A stretch of 64,000 nucleotides of DNA. It comes from Cupriavidus sp. EM10 (GTDB lineage: Bacteria > Pseudomonadota > Gammaproteobacteria > Burkholderiales > Burkholderiaceae). The translations under genes and the position numbers were made by a program. Each line of letters opens with the position of its first letter. Positions within the stretch are counted from its first letter, which is position 1. The stretch is from positions 1,488,001-1,552,000 of the forward strand of contig NZ_CP076061.1 of assembly GCF_018729255.1 (NCBI RefSeq). Direction: 5' to 3'. Shown piece by piece: positions 54,990-64,000 of the stretch. The notes under the pieces are model-generated. The model searched no databases, was not told where the DNA came from, and saw only the letters and a list, made by a program, of their open reading frames with translations.

Positions 54990-56033
54990 ATGGACTCGTC
55001 GCGTGTGCCAAGGGCCATCCAGTGCGCGGTACGCGCGTGCATGGCGACGATGCTGGTCTGCGGTGCGTTGACGGGATGGGCGCACGCCGGCGATGTCACT
55101 GGTGCCGGTTCCACCTTCGTCTACCCGCTGATGTCCAAATGGGCGGCCACGTACTACGCCAGGACGGGGCAGCAGGTTAACTACCAGCCAGTGGGATCCG
55201 GCAACGGCATCCGGCAGATCAAGGCGGCCAGCGTGACGTTTGGCGCCACCGACATGCCGCTCAAGCCGGAGGAACTGCAGCGCGCCGGCCTGGCGCAGTT
55301 TCCGATCGTGGTGGGCGGCGTCGTGCCGGTGCTGAACCTGCCCGGCATCGCGCCTGGGCAGTTGCGCCTGACCGGCCCGCTGCTGGCGGCGATTTTCCAG
55401 GGGCGCATCGTCAAGTGGAATGACCCGGGCATCCAGGCGGTCAATCCCGGCGTGCCGCTGCCCGACATGGCCATCACCGTCGTTCATCGCAGCGACAGCT
55501 CGGGCACCACGTTCAACTGGACCGACTTCCTCTCCAAGGTCAGCCCGGAATGGCAGGGCGCAGTGGGCGCCGGCACAACCGTGAAGTGGCCGGTCGGCAT
55601 GGGCGCCAGTGGCAACGATGGTGTCGCGGTCTACATCCGGAACATCAAGGGCGCGCTGGGCTATGTCGAACTGACCTATGCGCTGCAGCGCAAGTTGCCC
55701 TATGCCTCGGTGCAGAACCGTGACGGCCAGTACGTGCTGCCATCGCGCGAGTCGTTCAGCGCGGCGGCCGCCGCGGCGGATTGGAATCCCCAGCAGGACT
55801 TCTACCAGGTGCTGACCAATCCGCCGGGCCAGGCGGTCTGGCCCATCACCGGCACCGTGTTCGTGCTGATGCCGCGCGGCCCCGGCACGCCGGCCGCCAC
55901 GCGCGATGCGCTGGCGTTTTTCCAGTGGGCACTGATGGAAGGGCAGGCCGATGCATCGGCCGAGAACTACGTGGCGCTGCCGGAGCCCGTGGTGAAGCAG
56001 ATCCGCGCGTACTGGACAACGACCTTCAAGTAG
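54990..56033 (+). CDS. pstS: phosphate ABC transporter substrate-binding protein PstS
   Basis: A 347-residue periplasmic phosphate-binding protein. It has a signal peptide (to about WAHA), the mature start GAGSTFVYPLMSKWA, the VGSGNGIRQIKAASVTFGATDMPL phosphate loop, HRSDSSGTTFNWTDFLSKV and a C-terminal ALPEPVVKQIRAYW. These match PstS closely. No pstCAB or phoU genes are adjacent, so it is an orphan or second copy. A hairpin follows the gene. Confidence 0.92.
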   Translation: MDSSRVPRAIQCAVRACMATMLVCGALTGWAHAGDVTGAGSTFVYPLMSKWAATYYARTGQQVNYQPVGSGNGIRQIKAASVTFGATDMPLKPEELQRAGLAQFPIVVGGVVPVLNLPGIAPGQLRLTGPLLAAIFQGRIVKWNDPGIQAVNPGVPLPDMAITVVHRSDSSGTTFNWTDFLSKVSPEWQGAVGAGTTVKWPVGMGASGNDGVAVYIRNIKGALGYVELTYALQRKLPYASVQNRDGQYVLPSRESFSAAAAAADWNPQQDFYQVLTNPPGQAVWPITGTVFVLMPRGPGTPAATRDALAFFQWALMEGQADASAENYVALPEPVVKQIRAYWTTTFK

Positions 56034-56087
56034 CGGGCGCCTCCGAGCCCCCGCCGCCGACGCCAGGGCAACGAGCCAGACGAACAA

Positions 56088-56118
56088 ACGCCCCGGGGCA
56101 TCGCTGCCACGGGGCGTC
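56088..56118 (+). terminator. hairpin after pstS
   Basis: ACGCCCCG and CGGGGCGT pair around a 14-base loop, followed only by CTT. A likely end of the pstS transcript, between convergent pstS and icd. Confidence 0.5.
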
Positions 56119-56181
56119 TTGCATGGTGCCGGCGTGTCATGCGGACTGCCGGGGCAGCCCGCAAGAAGGCCTGTCGCGCGC

Positions 56182-58425
<2,244 letters not shown>

Positions 58426-58754
58426 CGCTTATCTCGCATCAAATTCGGGTTGGGAAATGCCACGCCCGGGTCGCGGTGCGGGGCAAGAATCGAATTTTGC
58501 CTGATTTTGCATGGCGGAGGTACGATCCTTCATGTGAAATTTGTGTGCTGTATGCAGCGGCATTCAACGCCGCTTTGTGCAACTCTCTCGCTTCCGCGCG
58601 CAATATCGTCCAACTGCATCAATCTAGGACGGAATCGGGAATGTACAAAATTCCCGATTCTTATGTCTTATAGAAGAGTTGGAGTAGCGCGCTCGGGTAT
58701 TTGGCCTGCATGTGTGATCTATAAACAACTTAGACCGCAGGGGCCAACCGGGGC
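58426..58754. other. gene-free region upstream of icd with a palindrome
   Basis: About 330 bases, less GC-rich than the flanks, between icd (minus, starting at 58425) and the end of the yihY gene (minus). It holds a perfect 10-base inverted repeat AATCGGGAAT (58633-58642) / ATTCCCGATT (58650-58659) with a seven-base loop, which may end the yihY transcript or bind a regulator, and presumably the icd promoter, which I could not place. Confidence 0.5.
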
Positions 58755-59665
58755 TCAGGTATGGAAGCCGTCGGCATTGGCGGCAGGGCGGGGCGGCTCG
58801 CCGCCGCGTTCAAAGTCGGCGATGATCTGCGCGCCGAACAGCAGCAGCGTGGCGGCGATCTCCAGGCTCAGCAGCACGACGATGGCCGTGGTCAATGACC
58901 CATAGACCTTGCCGACCTGGGAAAGTGTCGAAAAGTACCAGACCAGCACATGGCGCGAGATTTCCCACAGCACCGCTGCGAAGACCGCGCCGGCCAACGC
59001 ATGGCGCACCGACAGCCGCCCGACCGGCATCACCAGGTAGATCGATGTCAGCAGCAGGATCTCGCCCATGAAGCCCAGGCCGTACAGCAGCCAGCCCGAC
59101 AGGCGGCCCAGTGACCAGTCGTGGCCCAGTACCTCGAGATGCCGTTCGCCGATGGTCTGCAGCCCGCCCGCCACCACGGTCACGATCAGCAGCCCGACGC
59201 TGAGCACGAGGATGTAGCAGTAGGGCAGGATCGCGGACACCAGGAAATGACGCCGCCGGATGGCCACCCGGTGGATGAAGATCACCGACATGGCGTTCTC
59301 CAGCACCGTGAACGCCAGCGAGCTGAAGAAGATCATCGTGATGCCCAGCACCCAGCCAATGACCCCCGATTGTTGAGAAATCGCGCCAGTTCGGTGACCA
59401 GGGCATGAGATTGTCCCGGTAGCAGCCATTCCAGGTAGCGCTCCAGGGTCTCGAGCAATTCAACGGGGTCCACCAGCTGAGACAGCCCGATCAGCATCAG
59501 GATCAGCAGCGGCACGATGGATAGCAGCGCGTAATAGGCCACGGCGCCAGCCAGCAGCAGGCCCTGGTTGGCACGAAAGTGGACCAGCGCATCGAGCAGG
59601 AACCGGCCAGGATGCCGCAGCACCAGGCGAATGCGGGGGTCGAGCAGCCGTTCAGCGGCCCCCAT
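58755..59665 (-). pseudogene. YihY/virulence factor BrkB family membrane protein, frameshifted
   Basis: An inner-membrane protein with about six spans. The N-terminal frame from 59665 includes FRANQGLLLAGAVAYYALLSIVPLLILMLIGLS, typical of the family, and goes astray after LARFLNNRG. The rest (VIGWVLGITMIFFSSLAFTVLENAMS to the end) is in another frame that ends at 58755. One more base in the run at 59363-59367 (C on the plus strand) restores a protein of about 303 residues. It overlaps the FUSC gene upstream by 14 bases. Function unknown despite the old RNase BN name. Confidence 0.85.
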
Positions 59666-60680
59666 ACGGAAAGCGGGTTTGCGCAGCCATCTGCGACAGG
59701 TGATCGCGCAGATGGGCCAGTTCGGCCGATAGCTGCAAGGTCAGGAAGACATGGGAACTGTGCCCGATCGACGGATCGTCGGGGTGCGGCGACGGCAGCG
59801 ACGCGTGTTGATGCACCATCGTCTCGTCGCCCGCCTCCAGCGCGGACGCCATTTCCAGCAGCAGATCGCGGATATTGCGTTCCTCGCTGCTTTCCTCGGT
59901 GGCGTCGGGGTCGATGGCGGCCAGCATTTCCAGCGCGCTGATGCAGACGCGCGCGCTGTGTTGCACTTCCTCCAGATCGGCCGTGGAGACCTTGGTCTCC
60001 TTGGAGACCGAGGGTATCAGGCTGCGCATCTGCACCAGCAGGCCCGACAGCTTCATCATATCCTGCTGCCGCTCGTTCTCGTCGCGCTGGCCGCGTTCGA
60101 TCTTGGCATGCACCGCCGCGCAGGCGCGCAACAGGCTGGCCAGCTTGAACCGCCACGAATATGACGCATACGCCGGCAAGGCAAACGAAAAGACCAGTGC
60201 GATGGCGGTGCCGATCAGCACATCGATGGTGCGCCACAGCGCGTCATAGACGTCCTGGTTGCCGTGTCCCGCCGTAATGACCACAGTGACGGCCGCCAGC
60301 AGGGCGATATATCCGCCCTTGCCCACGGCGTGGTAGGCGCAGTAGCCGCAGATGACGGCCATCAGGCCCCACGTCAGGCTGGGAATGCCGAAATAGTTTT
60401 CCTGGATGATCAGGAACAGGCCGATCAGCGCGCCGATCACCGTGCCGGCCCCACGTTCGGCGGCCCGGCGGCGGATATTCCCATGGTGCTGCAGCCCGCC
60501 GATCACCACCAGCACGGTGATGGTGGCCCATTCGCCGTGGGGAATGTTGATGCCGGTGGTCAGCGCAATCGACACCAGCAAGGCCAGCGCCACGCGCGTG
60601 GCGTGGAAGATGCGGGCCTGCCGGAATCGTCTGTCGGGGTCTAACAGCGCGCTGGTTGTTTTTCGCAGTGCCTCGAACAT
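59652..60680 (-). CDS. FUSC family inner-membrane protein (aromatic acid exporter-like)
   Basis: A 342-residue protein with six membrane spans in the first 180 residues (RVALALLVSIALTTG, WATITVLVVIGGLQ, GAGTVIGALIGLFLI and others) and a helical cytoplasmic C-terminal part. The pattern is that of FUSC/YccS-YhfK-type proteins, some of which export aromatic acids. The start at 60680 (MFEALRKTTSALLDPDRRFRQ) is preferred to 60830, whose extra N-terminus is not membrane-like. It overlaps yihY by 14 bases, so the two are cotranscribed. Confidence 0.8.
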   Translation of the reverse strand: MFEALRKTTSALLDPDRRFRQARIFHATRVALALLVSIALTTGINIPHGEWATITVLVVIGGLQHHGNIRRRAAERGAGTVIGALIGLFLIIQENYFGIPSLTWGLMAVICGYCAYHAVGKGGYIALLAAVTVVITAGHGNQDVYDALWRTIDVLIGTAIALVFSFALPAYASYSWRFKLASLLRACAAVHAKIERGQRDENERQQDMMKLSGLLVQMRSLIPSVSKETKVSTADLEEVQHSARVCISALEMLAAIDPDATEESSEERNIRDLLLEMASALEAGDETMVHQHASLPSPHPDDPSIGHSSHVFLTLQLSAELAHLRDHLSQMAAQTRFPYGGR

Positions 60681-60830
60681 GGCGGCGATCACCGTGCGGA
60701 GATCTGAACGCTTCGAGTGTATAGAGCGGGGCCCATGTTCCGCAATGTTTACATTCTGCGGCTGGGGCGGCCGGGCCAGGCCCGGCGTTGCTCGATCGAG
60801 ATCCACGGCGGTGTCGGCCAGCCGCGGCAA

Positions 60831-61001
60831 TCAGGACGGATCTTTGGTGCGGGTGCGCGACACGGCCGACATGATGCCGATGCCGAGCACGATCACGCAG
60901 GCGATGCCGATATAGACATGCGCGACACCGGCCACCGAGAGCCCCCAGGCGATGCCGGCTACCAGCACCGCGAGACCGATTACATAGAGCAGGAATGACA
61001 T
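60831..61001 (-). CDS. small two-span membrane protein
   Basis: A 56-residue hydrophobic protein with two likely membrane helices (SFLLYVIGLAVLVAGIAWGL and IGIACVIVLGIGIMSAV) and a short polar tail. A perfect GGAGG seven bases before the ATG at 61001 argues that it is a real gene. I do not recognise a family with certainty. It precedes the FUSC gene on the same strand by 150 bases. Confidence 0.75.
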   Translation of the reverse strand: MSFLLYVIGLAVLVAGIAWGLSVAGVAHVYIGIACVIVLGIGIMSAVSRTRTKDPS

Positions 61002-61173
61002 GGCTTTACCTCCGGACATTGTTTTGGTTACCGGACGTCACACCGCTGCGCCTGCCAGGCGACAGCGGGTGGCTCAGTGTCAATGTAGGGAGGTTGCCCG
61101 TCGTTCGCGATCAGGCAATGGCCGAGCCTGACGTAGGCCGGCTCTGACGCGCCCGCCGGCGCGATGTGGCGCT

Positions 61174-61638
61174 TCAGCCTGCCGCCAGGCTTACGCCGCT
61201 GGCAGCTGCCTGCGACTTGCCGTCGCGGCCGTACATCTCGTTGGGTGCCATGCCGCCCTGGCGCAGCACCTGGATCGCTTCCTGGGTGAACTCCAGGTGG
61301 GCGTTGACGATGGCGCCATTCAGGTCGTTGGCGTCCTTGGCCTTGTGGGCGAAGAACACCACCTTGCGCCACGCTTCGGCCACGGCCGGTTCGACTTCGC
61401 GGCCGACCAGCAGGCCGCCGTCACCGATGCGCAGGCCAAGCGCGATCATCTGCGCCTCGCGCGTGGCCGAGGCGCGTGTCAGCGCCTGAGCCAGTTCCAT
61501 CTTCTTGTTGAGCAGGTCGCTCAGTGCCTGGAAATCCTGCCGCTTGATGGCGTCGCGCTCTTCGGAAAGGGCGCGCCCGAAAGCGGCAATGGCGTTGGCT
61601 TCAACCGAAAGGGACTGGATCAGCGCTGCTTGGCTCAT
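61174..61638 (-). CDS. flgN: flagellar export chaperone FlgN
   Basis: A 154-residue helical chaperone for hook-filament junction proteins FlgK and FlgL. It shows the FlgN pattern of long helices (LIQSLSVEANAIAAFGRALSEERDAI, LSDLLNKKMELAQAL) and a C-terminal part with QEAIQVLRQ. The start at 61638 lies seven bases after the flgM stop. It is the second gene of the flgMN operon, served by the sigma-28 promoter at 61992-62018. Confidence 0.88.
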   Translation of the reverse strand: MSQAALIQSLSVEANAIAAFGRALSEERDAIKRQDFQALSDLLNKKMELAQALTRASATREAQMIALGLRIGDGGLLVGREVEPAVAEAWRKVVFFAHKAKDANDLNGAIVNAHLEFTQEAIQVLRQGGMAPNEMYGRDGKSQAAASGVSLAAG

Positions 61639-61645
61639 GTCAGGT

Positions 61646-61963
61646 TCAGGATTGGCTGCCGCCCTGGCCCAGCTCATGCAATGAGGCGAGCAGGCCATCG
61701 GCGATCTTGCTGGGATCGATCTTGATCCGGCCTTCCGCAATGGCCTGACGGACTTCCGCTACCTTGGCGGCGTCGATATCGCTGTCGCTGTCCTGCATCA
61801 GGCGCGCGCCAATGTCGCGTACCTGTGCGGCCAGCGGGCTGACGCGCACGCCGGTCAGGGCGGAGGGATCCGTAGACGTGGCACCGTTGGCGCCCGCACG
61901 GGCGTTGCCTTCGGTAGCCGCAGTGTCGGCGGGCCGGGACGGAGTGGAGTTGTTGATCTTCAC
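61646..61963 (-). CDS. flgM: anti-sigma-28 factor FlgM
   Basis: A 105-residue FliA inhibitor exported when the hook is complete. The start is a GTG at 61963 (VKINNSTPSRP) with AAGGA seven bases upstream. The N-terminal half is Ala/Thr-rich and probably disordered; the C-terminal half (VSPLAAQVRDIGARLMQD, DAAKVAEVRQAIAEGRIKIDPSKIADGLLASL) carries the sigma-binding helices and the family motif RQAIAxGxxxIDxxxIA. flgN follows. Confidence 0.93.
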   Translation of the reverse strand: MKINNSTPSRPADTAATEGNARAGANGATSTDPSALTGVRVSPLAAQVRDIGARLMQDSDSDIDAAKVAEVRQAIAEGRIKIDPSKIADGLLASLHELGQGGSQS

Positions 61964-61991
61964 GGTGAAATCCTTGCTGGGTTCCTCTGAG

Positions 61992-62018
61992 TTATCGACC
62001 TGGCCACCGGAAACTTTA
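61992..62018 (-). promoter_or_regulatory. sigma-28 (FliA) promoter of flgMN
   Basis: On the minus strand TAAAGTTT (62011-62018) is followed after exactly 11 bases by GTCGATAA (61992-61999), a 15 of 16 match to the FliA consensus. It lies about 30 bases before the flgM start codon. Confidence 0.88.
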
Positions 62019-62212
62019 GGCTGTTTGCCGCCGGATTCCTGTGTTTTCTGGTCGATCCCGGAGCAGGTGCCCGGCATTCTCGCACGGTCTGCCTGCGCCG
62101 GTTGATGCGGCTTGCTGCTGCCTGCTGTTTCGGGGATCCCAGCGCGTGTGATGACTAACTTCCCGTTACTGCGAAAACTGCAAACAAAGTGATGCGAAAG
62201 CTGCTTTACGGC

Positions 62213-62968
62213 CTATTGCTGGAGCACGACCGTATCGCCGCTCTTCACCACGCCGCTCACCACCTGGCCATTGCGCAGCCGCACCTGCACGGCATTGCCG
62301 GTGGCCGCATCGGTCAGCACCTTGCCTTCGCTGGTCAGCTGGAAGGCGTCGCCCACTACGGTCACGTTGACGGTCTGGCCCGACTTCACGGCGATCGGGC
62401 GTTTGATCAGGTCGGTGCGCAGGGGCGATCCGGCTGCGATGCGGTTGGCCACGACCGAACCGTCGATCTGCGCCGGATCCGTCACCACCGCGCGCGGCAG
62501 CGCACCCAGGTCGCCCTGGCGCAACTCCAGGTCGGCCGTGGTGATGGTCTCGCCGGGGCCCATGGAGCGGGCGGCCACGTAGTAGTCAGTCAGCACTGAC
62601 ACACGGGCTTGCATATAGCGCGTCCAGGGGCGTTCGCCGCCGCAGCGCAATCCCACGTTTACACGCCCGTATGGCGCGGCGCCGGCCGGCAGGAACGGTT
62701 CGGGGTCCACGCATTCCGGTGCGCGGCCGCCGGACGGCGGCACCACCTGCACGCTGACCTTGCCCGGCAGCCCGATGGACTGGCGCAGCAGGAACTGTTC
62801 GACGGCGACCCGCGCGGGGTCGTCGTTGGCAAAGGGGTTCTGGGCGGCCTGCACGCGGGCGGCGCCCGGGGGCGCCACTGGCGTGACCTGGGCCGTGGCC
62901 GACGCCGGGCCGGCCAGCGCAATGCCGGCCAGTGCCATCAGCGCGACGGCCTGTCGATGGAAAGTCAT
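62213..62968 (-). CDS. flgA: flagellar P-ring assembly protein FlgA
   Basis: A 251-residue periplasmic chaperone for the P-ring protein FlgI. It has a signal peptide (VALMALAGIALAGPASATAQ), a middle part with two Cys (ECVDPEPFL and LRCGGERPW), and the C-terminal SAF domain (YYVAARSMGPGETITTADLEL, then GSPLRTDLIKRPIAVKSGQTVNVT and the end GVVKSGDTVVLQQ). It is divergent from flgB and upstream of flgMN. Confidence 0.93.
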   Translation of the reverse strand: MTFHRQAVALMALAGIALAGPASATAQVTPVAPPGAARVQAAQNPFANDDPARVAVEQFLLRQSIGLPGKVSVQVVPPSGGRAPECVDPEPFLPAGAAPYGRVNVGLRCGGERPWTRYMQARVSVLTDYYVAARSMGPGETITTADLELRQGDLGALPRAVVTDPAQIDGSVVANRIAAGSPLRTDLIKRPIAVKSGQTVNVTVVGDAFQLTSEGKVLTDAATGNAVQVRLRNGQVVSGVVKSGDTVVLQQ

Positions 62969-63394
62969 AGGGTCATCCCAGCAAGGATGGGGACGGCAGC
63001 GGGGGCCGGGGTGCGTGGGCGCGGCGTACCGCGTATACCCGTCCGGCGTGCGATGCCGTCGCACAACAGTTGAACATCGGTAAACGTTGCGCGCCGCGTG
63101 CCCACCGTGAATGGAGCGCGTGCCGCGCTGACCGGAGCGCCTTGCGGGGCGCGGCCGGCACCGCAAATCGGTGTCCGGCCATGCCAGTCAGTGGGAGCCA
63201 TTTTAGGCAGGCTCGCGCGAGAAGCCGAACCGGAAATGCGCAGGTTTCTCGTCCCTATTCAGACGATTGGCGTGACAACCCGGCCCCTAAGATGGCAACC
63301 CTGAAGAAGCCCGGCCGGGCGTATGCGACAGGTATACCCAGGTCTACGGCAGCTCTCTCCCCGAAATGAAGCCATTGCAGGAAAGGCAGACATC
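62969..63394. promoter_or_regulatory. flgA/flgB divergent control region
   Basis: About 425 bases with no supported gene between the divergent flgA and flgB operons. It should contain class II promoters activated by FlhDC for both directions. I could not delimit FlhDC boxes or -10/-35 elements with confidence. Confidence 0.5.
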
Positions 63395-63808
63395 ATGGAC
63401 AGACTCGATGCGGCGTTCCGCTTCCAGCAGGAAGCACTGAGCCTGCGGACCCAGCGGCAAGGCGTTATCGCCTCCAACATCGCCCACGCGGACACGCCGG
63501 GCTACAAGGCACGCGACTTCGACTTCGCCAGCACGCTGGCGCAGTCGGTGGAACGCGGCAACCAGCAGCGCGACGGCGTGTCGCTGTCCACCACGTCCGC
63601 GCGCCACCTGCCCGCGCAGGCCCCGGCCATGAGCAACAGCGACCGCGACCTGCAGTACCGCATCCCGCTGCAGTCGAGCATCGACGGCAACACCGTGGAA
63701 ATGGACACCGAGCGCGTGGCGTTTGCCGACAACACGGTGCACTACGAAGCGGGCCTGACCGTGATGAGCTCGAAGATCAAGACGATGCTTTCGGCCATCC
63801 AGCAGTAA
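63395..63808 (+). CDS. flgB: flagellar basal-body rod protein FlgB
   Basis: A 137-residue proximal rod protein. It has the rod-protein N-terminal helix ([41 protein letters not shown]), with the [14 protein letters not shown] motif, and the C-terminal helix region ([19 protein letters not shown]). A GGAAAGG ribosome site precedes the ATG. It heads the flgBC... operon that continues out of the window. Confidence 0.96.
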   Translation: MDRLDAAFRFQQEALSLRTQRQGVIASNIAHADTPGYKARDFDFASTLAQSVERGNQQRDGVSLSTTSARHLPAQAPAMSNSDRDLQYRIPLQSSIDGNTVEMDTERVAFADNTVHYEAGLTVMSSKIKTMLSAIQQ

Positions 63809-63820
63809 CGGAGAGACACC

Positions 63821-64000
63821 ATGGCTTCCATGAACATTTCGACGTGGCCGGCTCGGCCATGGCCGCGCAGTCGCAGCGCATGAACGTGACGGCGTCGAAC
63901 CTGGCCAACGCCGACAGCGCCGTGGCGCCGAACGGCCAGCCGTACCGCGCCAAGCAGGTGATCTTCGAGATGGCGCCCACGCCCGGCCAGACCGACGTGG
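63821..64000 (+). pseudogene. flgC: flagellar basal-body rod protein FlgC, partial and frameshifted
   Basis: The start of the proximal rod protein FlgC, 12 bases after flgB and cut by the window end. As written the frame from 63821 stops after 24 codons. Adding one T to TTT at 63837-63839 gives [19 protein letters not shown] and then [23 protein letters not shown], the standard FlgC N-terminus, open to the window edge. The gene is essential for flagella, so a missed base in the sequence is the likely reason. Confidence 0.9.

Noticed and set aside
58450..58905. Plus-strand frame upstream of icd
   Set aside because: Composition does not look coding in the intergenic part, and it overlaps the end of yihY on the opposite strand.

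Overview
The window is GC-rich, densely coding and looks like a large replicon of a motile betaproteobacterium. The closest fit I recognise is Cupriavidus/Ralstonia (Burkholderiales), an inference from the gene order flhDC-motAB-cheAWRDBYZ-flhBAFG-fliA-flhE-flgNMA/flgBC, the monomeric NADP isocitrate dehydrogenase and the H-NS-type regulator with an RGKRP motif. No rRNA, tRNA, CRISPR array, insertion sequence or replication origin was found.

Layout. 1-4.5 kb: a gene end, a nitronate monooxygenase, a divergent degenerate tyrosine recombinase, galE and an H-NS family gene. 4.5-14.3 kb: signalling genes, namely two transmembrane chemoreceptors, an Aer-type PAS receptor, an EAL protein with a degenerate GGDEF, a single-domain response regulator, a CheW and an unknown 256-residue protein. 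14.3-24.0 kb: the flagellar master regulator flhDC (long leader with repeated GTAAC motifs), motAB and the core chemotaxis operon. 24-29 kb: an interruption by an M20 peptidase, a solute-binding protein, yceH and a truncated ATPase-nuclease relative. 29.1-37.0 kb: flhB, flhA, a very long flhF, an flhG with an abnormal P-loop, fliA and flhE. 37.3-41.1 kb: a Pao-type periplasmic aldehyde oxidase (paoABC). 41.2-44.6 kb: a MarR-regulated flavoprotein / binding-protein / DUF3237 operon. 44.7-52.6 kb: a dadA remnant, a porin and a gallate degradation cluster (galD, ligJ, galR, galT, galA). 52.6-61.0 kb: rubredoxin-like protein, DUF1428, diguanylate cyclase, orphan pstS, icd, yihY, FUSC protein and a small membrane protein. 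61.2-64.0 kb: flgN, flgM, flgA (minus) and flgB, flgC (plus).

The genes form a motility regulon (FlhDC, then class II genes including fliA, then sigma-28-dependent flgMN and receptors), a chemosensory pathway (receptors, CheW, CheA, CheY, CheZ, with CheR/CheB/CheD adaptation) and an aromatic-acid module (porin and GalT for uptake, GalA ring cleavage, GalD and LigJ downstream).

The most striking global signal is that seven genes (cheZ, paoA, paoC, porin, galR, yihY, flgC) are each broken by one missing base in a homopolymer run, while an eighth (a diguanylate cyclase) has an in-frame TAG. Seven lesions of the same kind point to homopolymer undercalling in the assembly more than to biology. 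The predicted frames and products are given corrected, and each site is marked. Candidate regulatory elements not explained by annotation are a pair of palindromes near 1.2 kb, a shared motif in both gallate promoters, a MarR-type palindrome at 44.6 kb and the GTAAC cluster upstream of flhDC.
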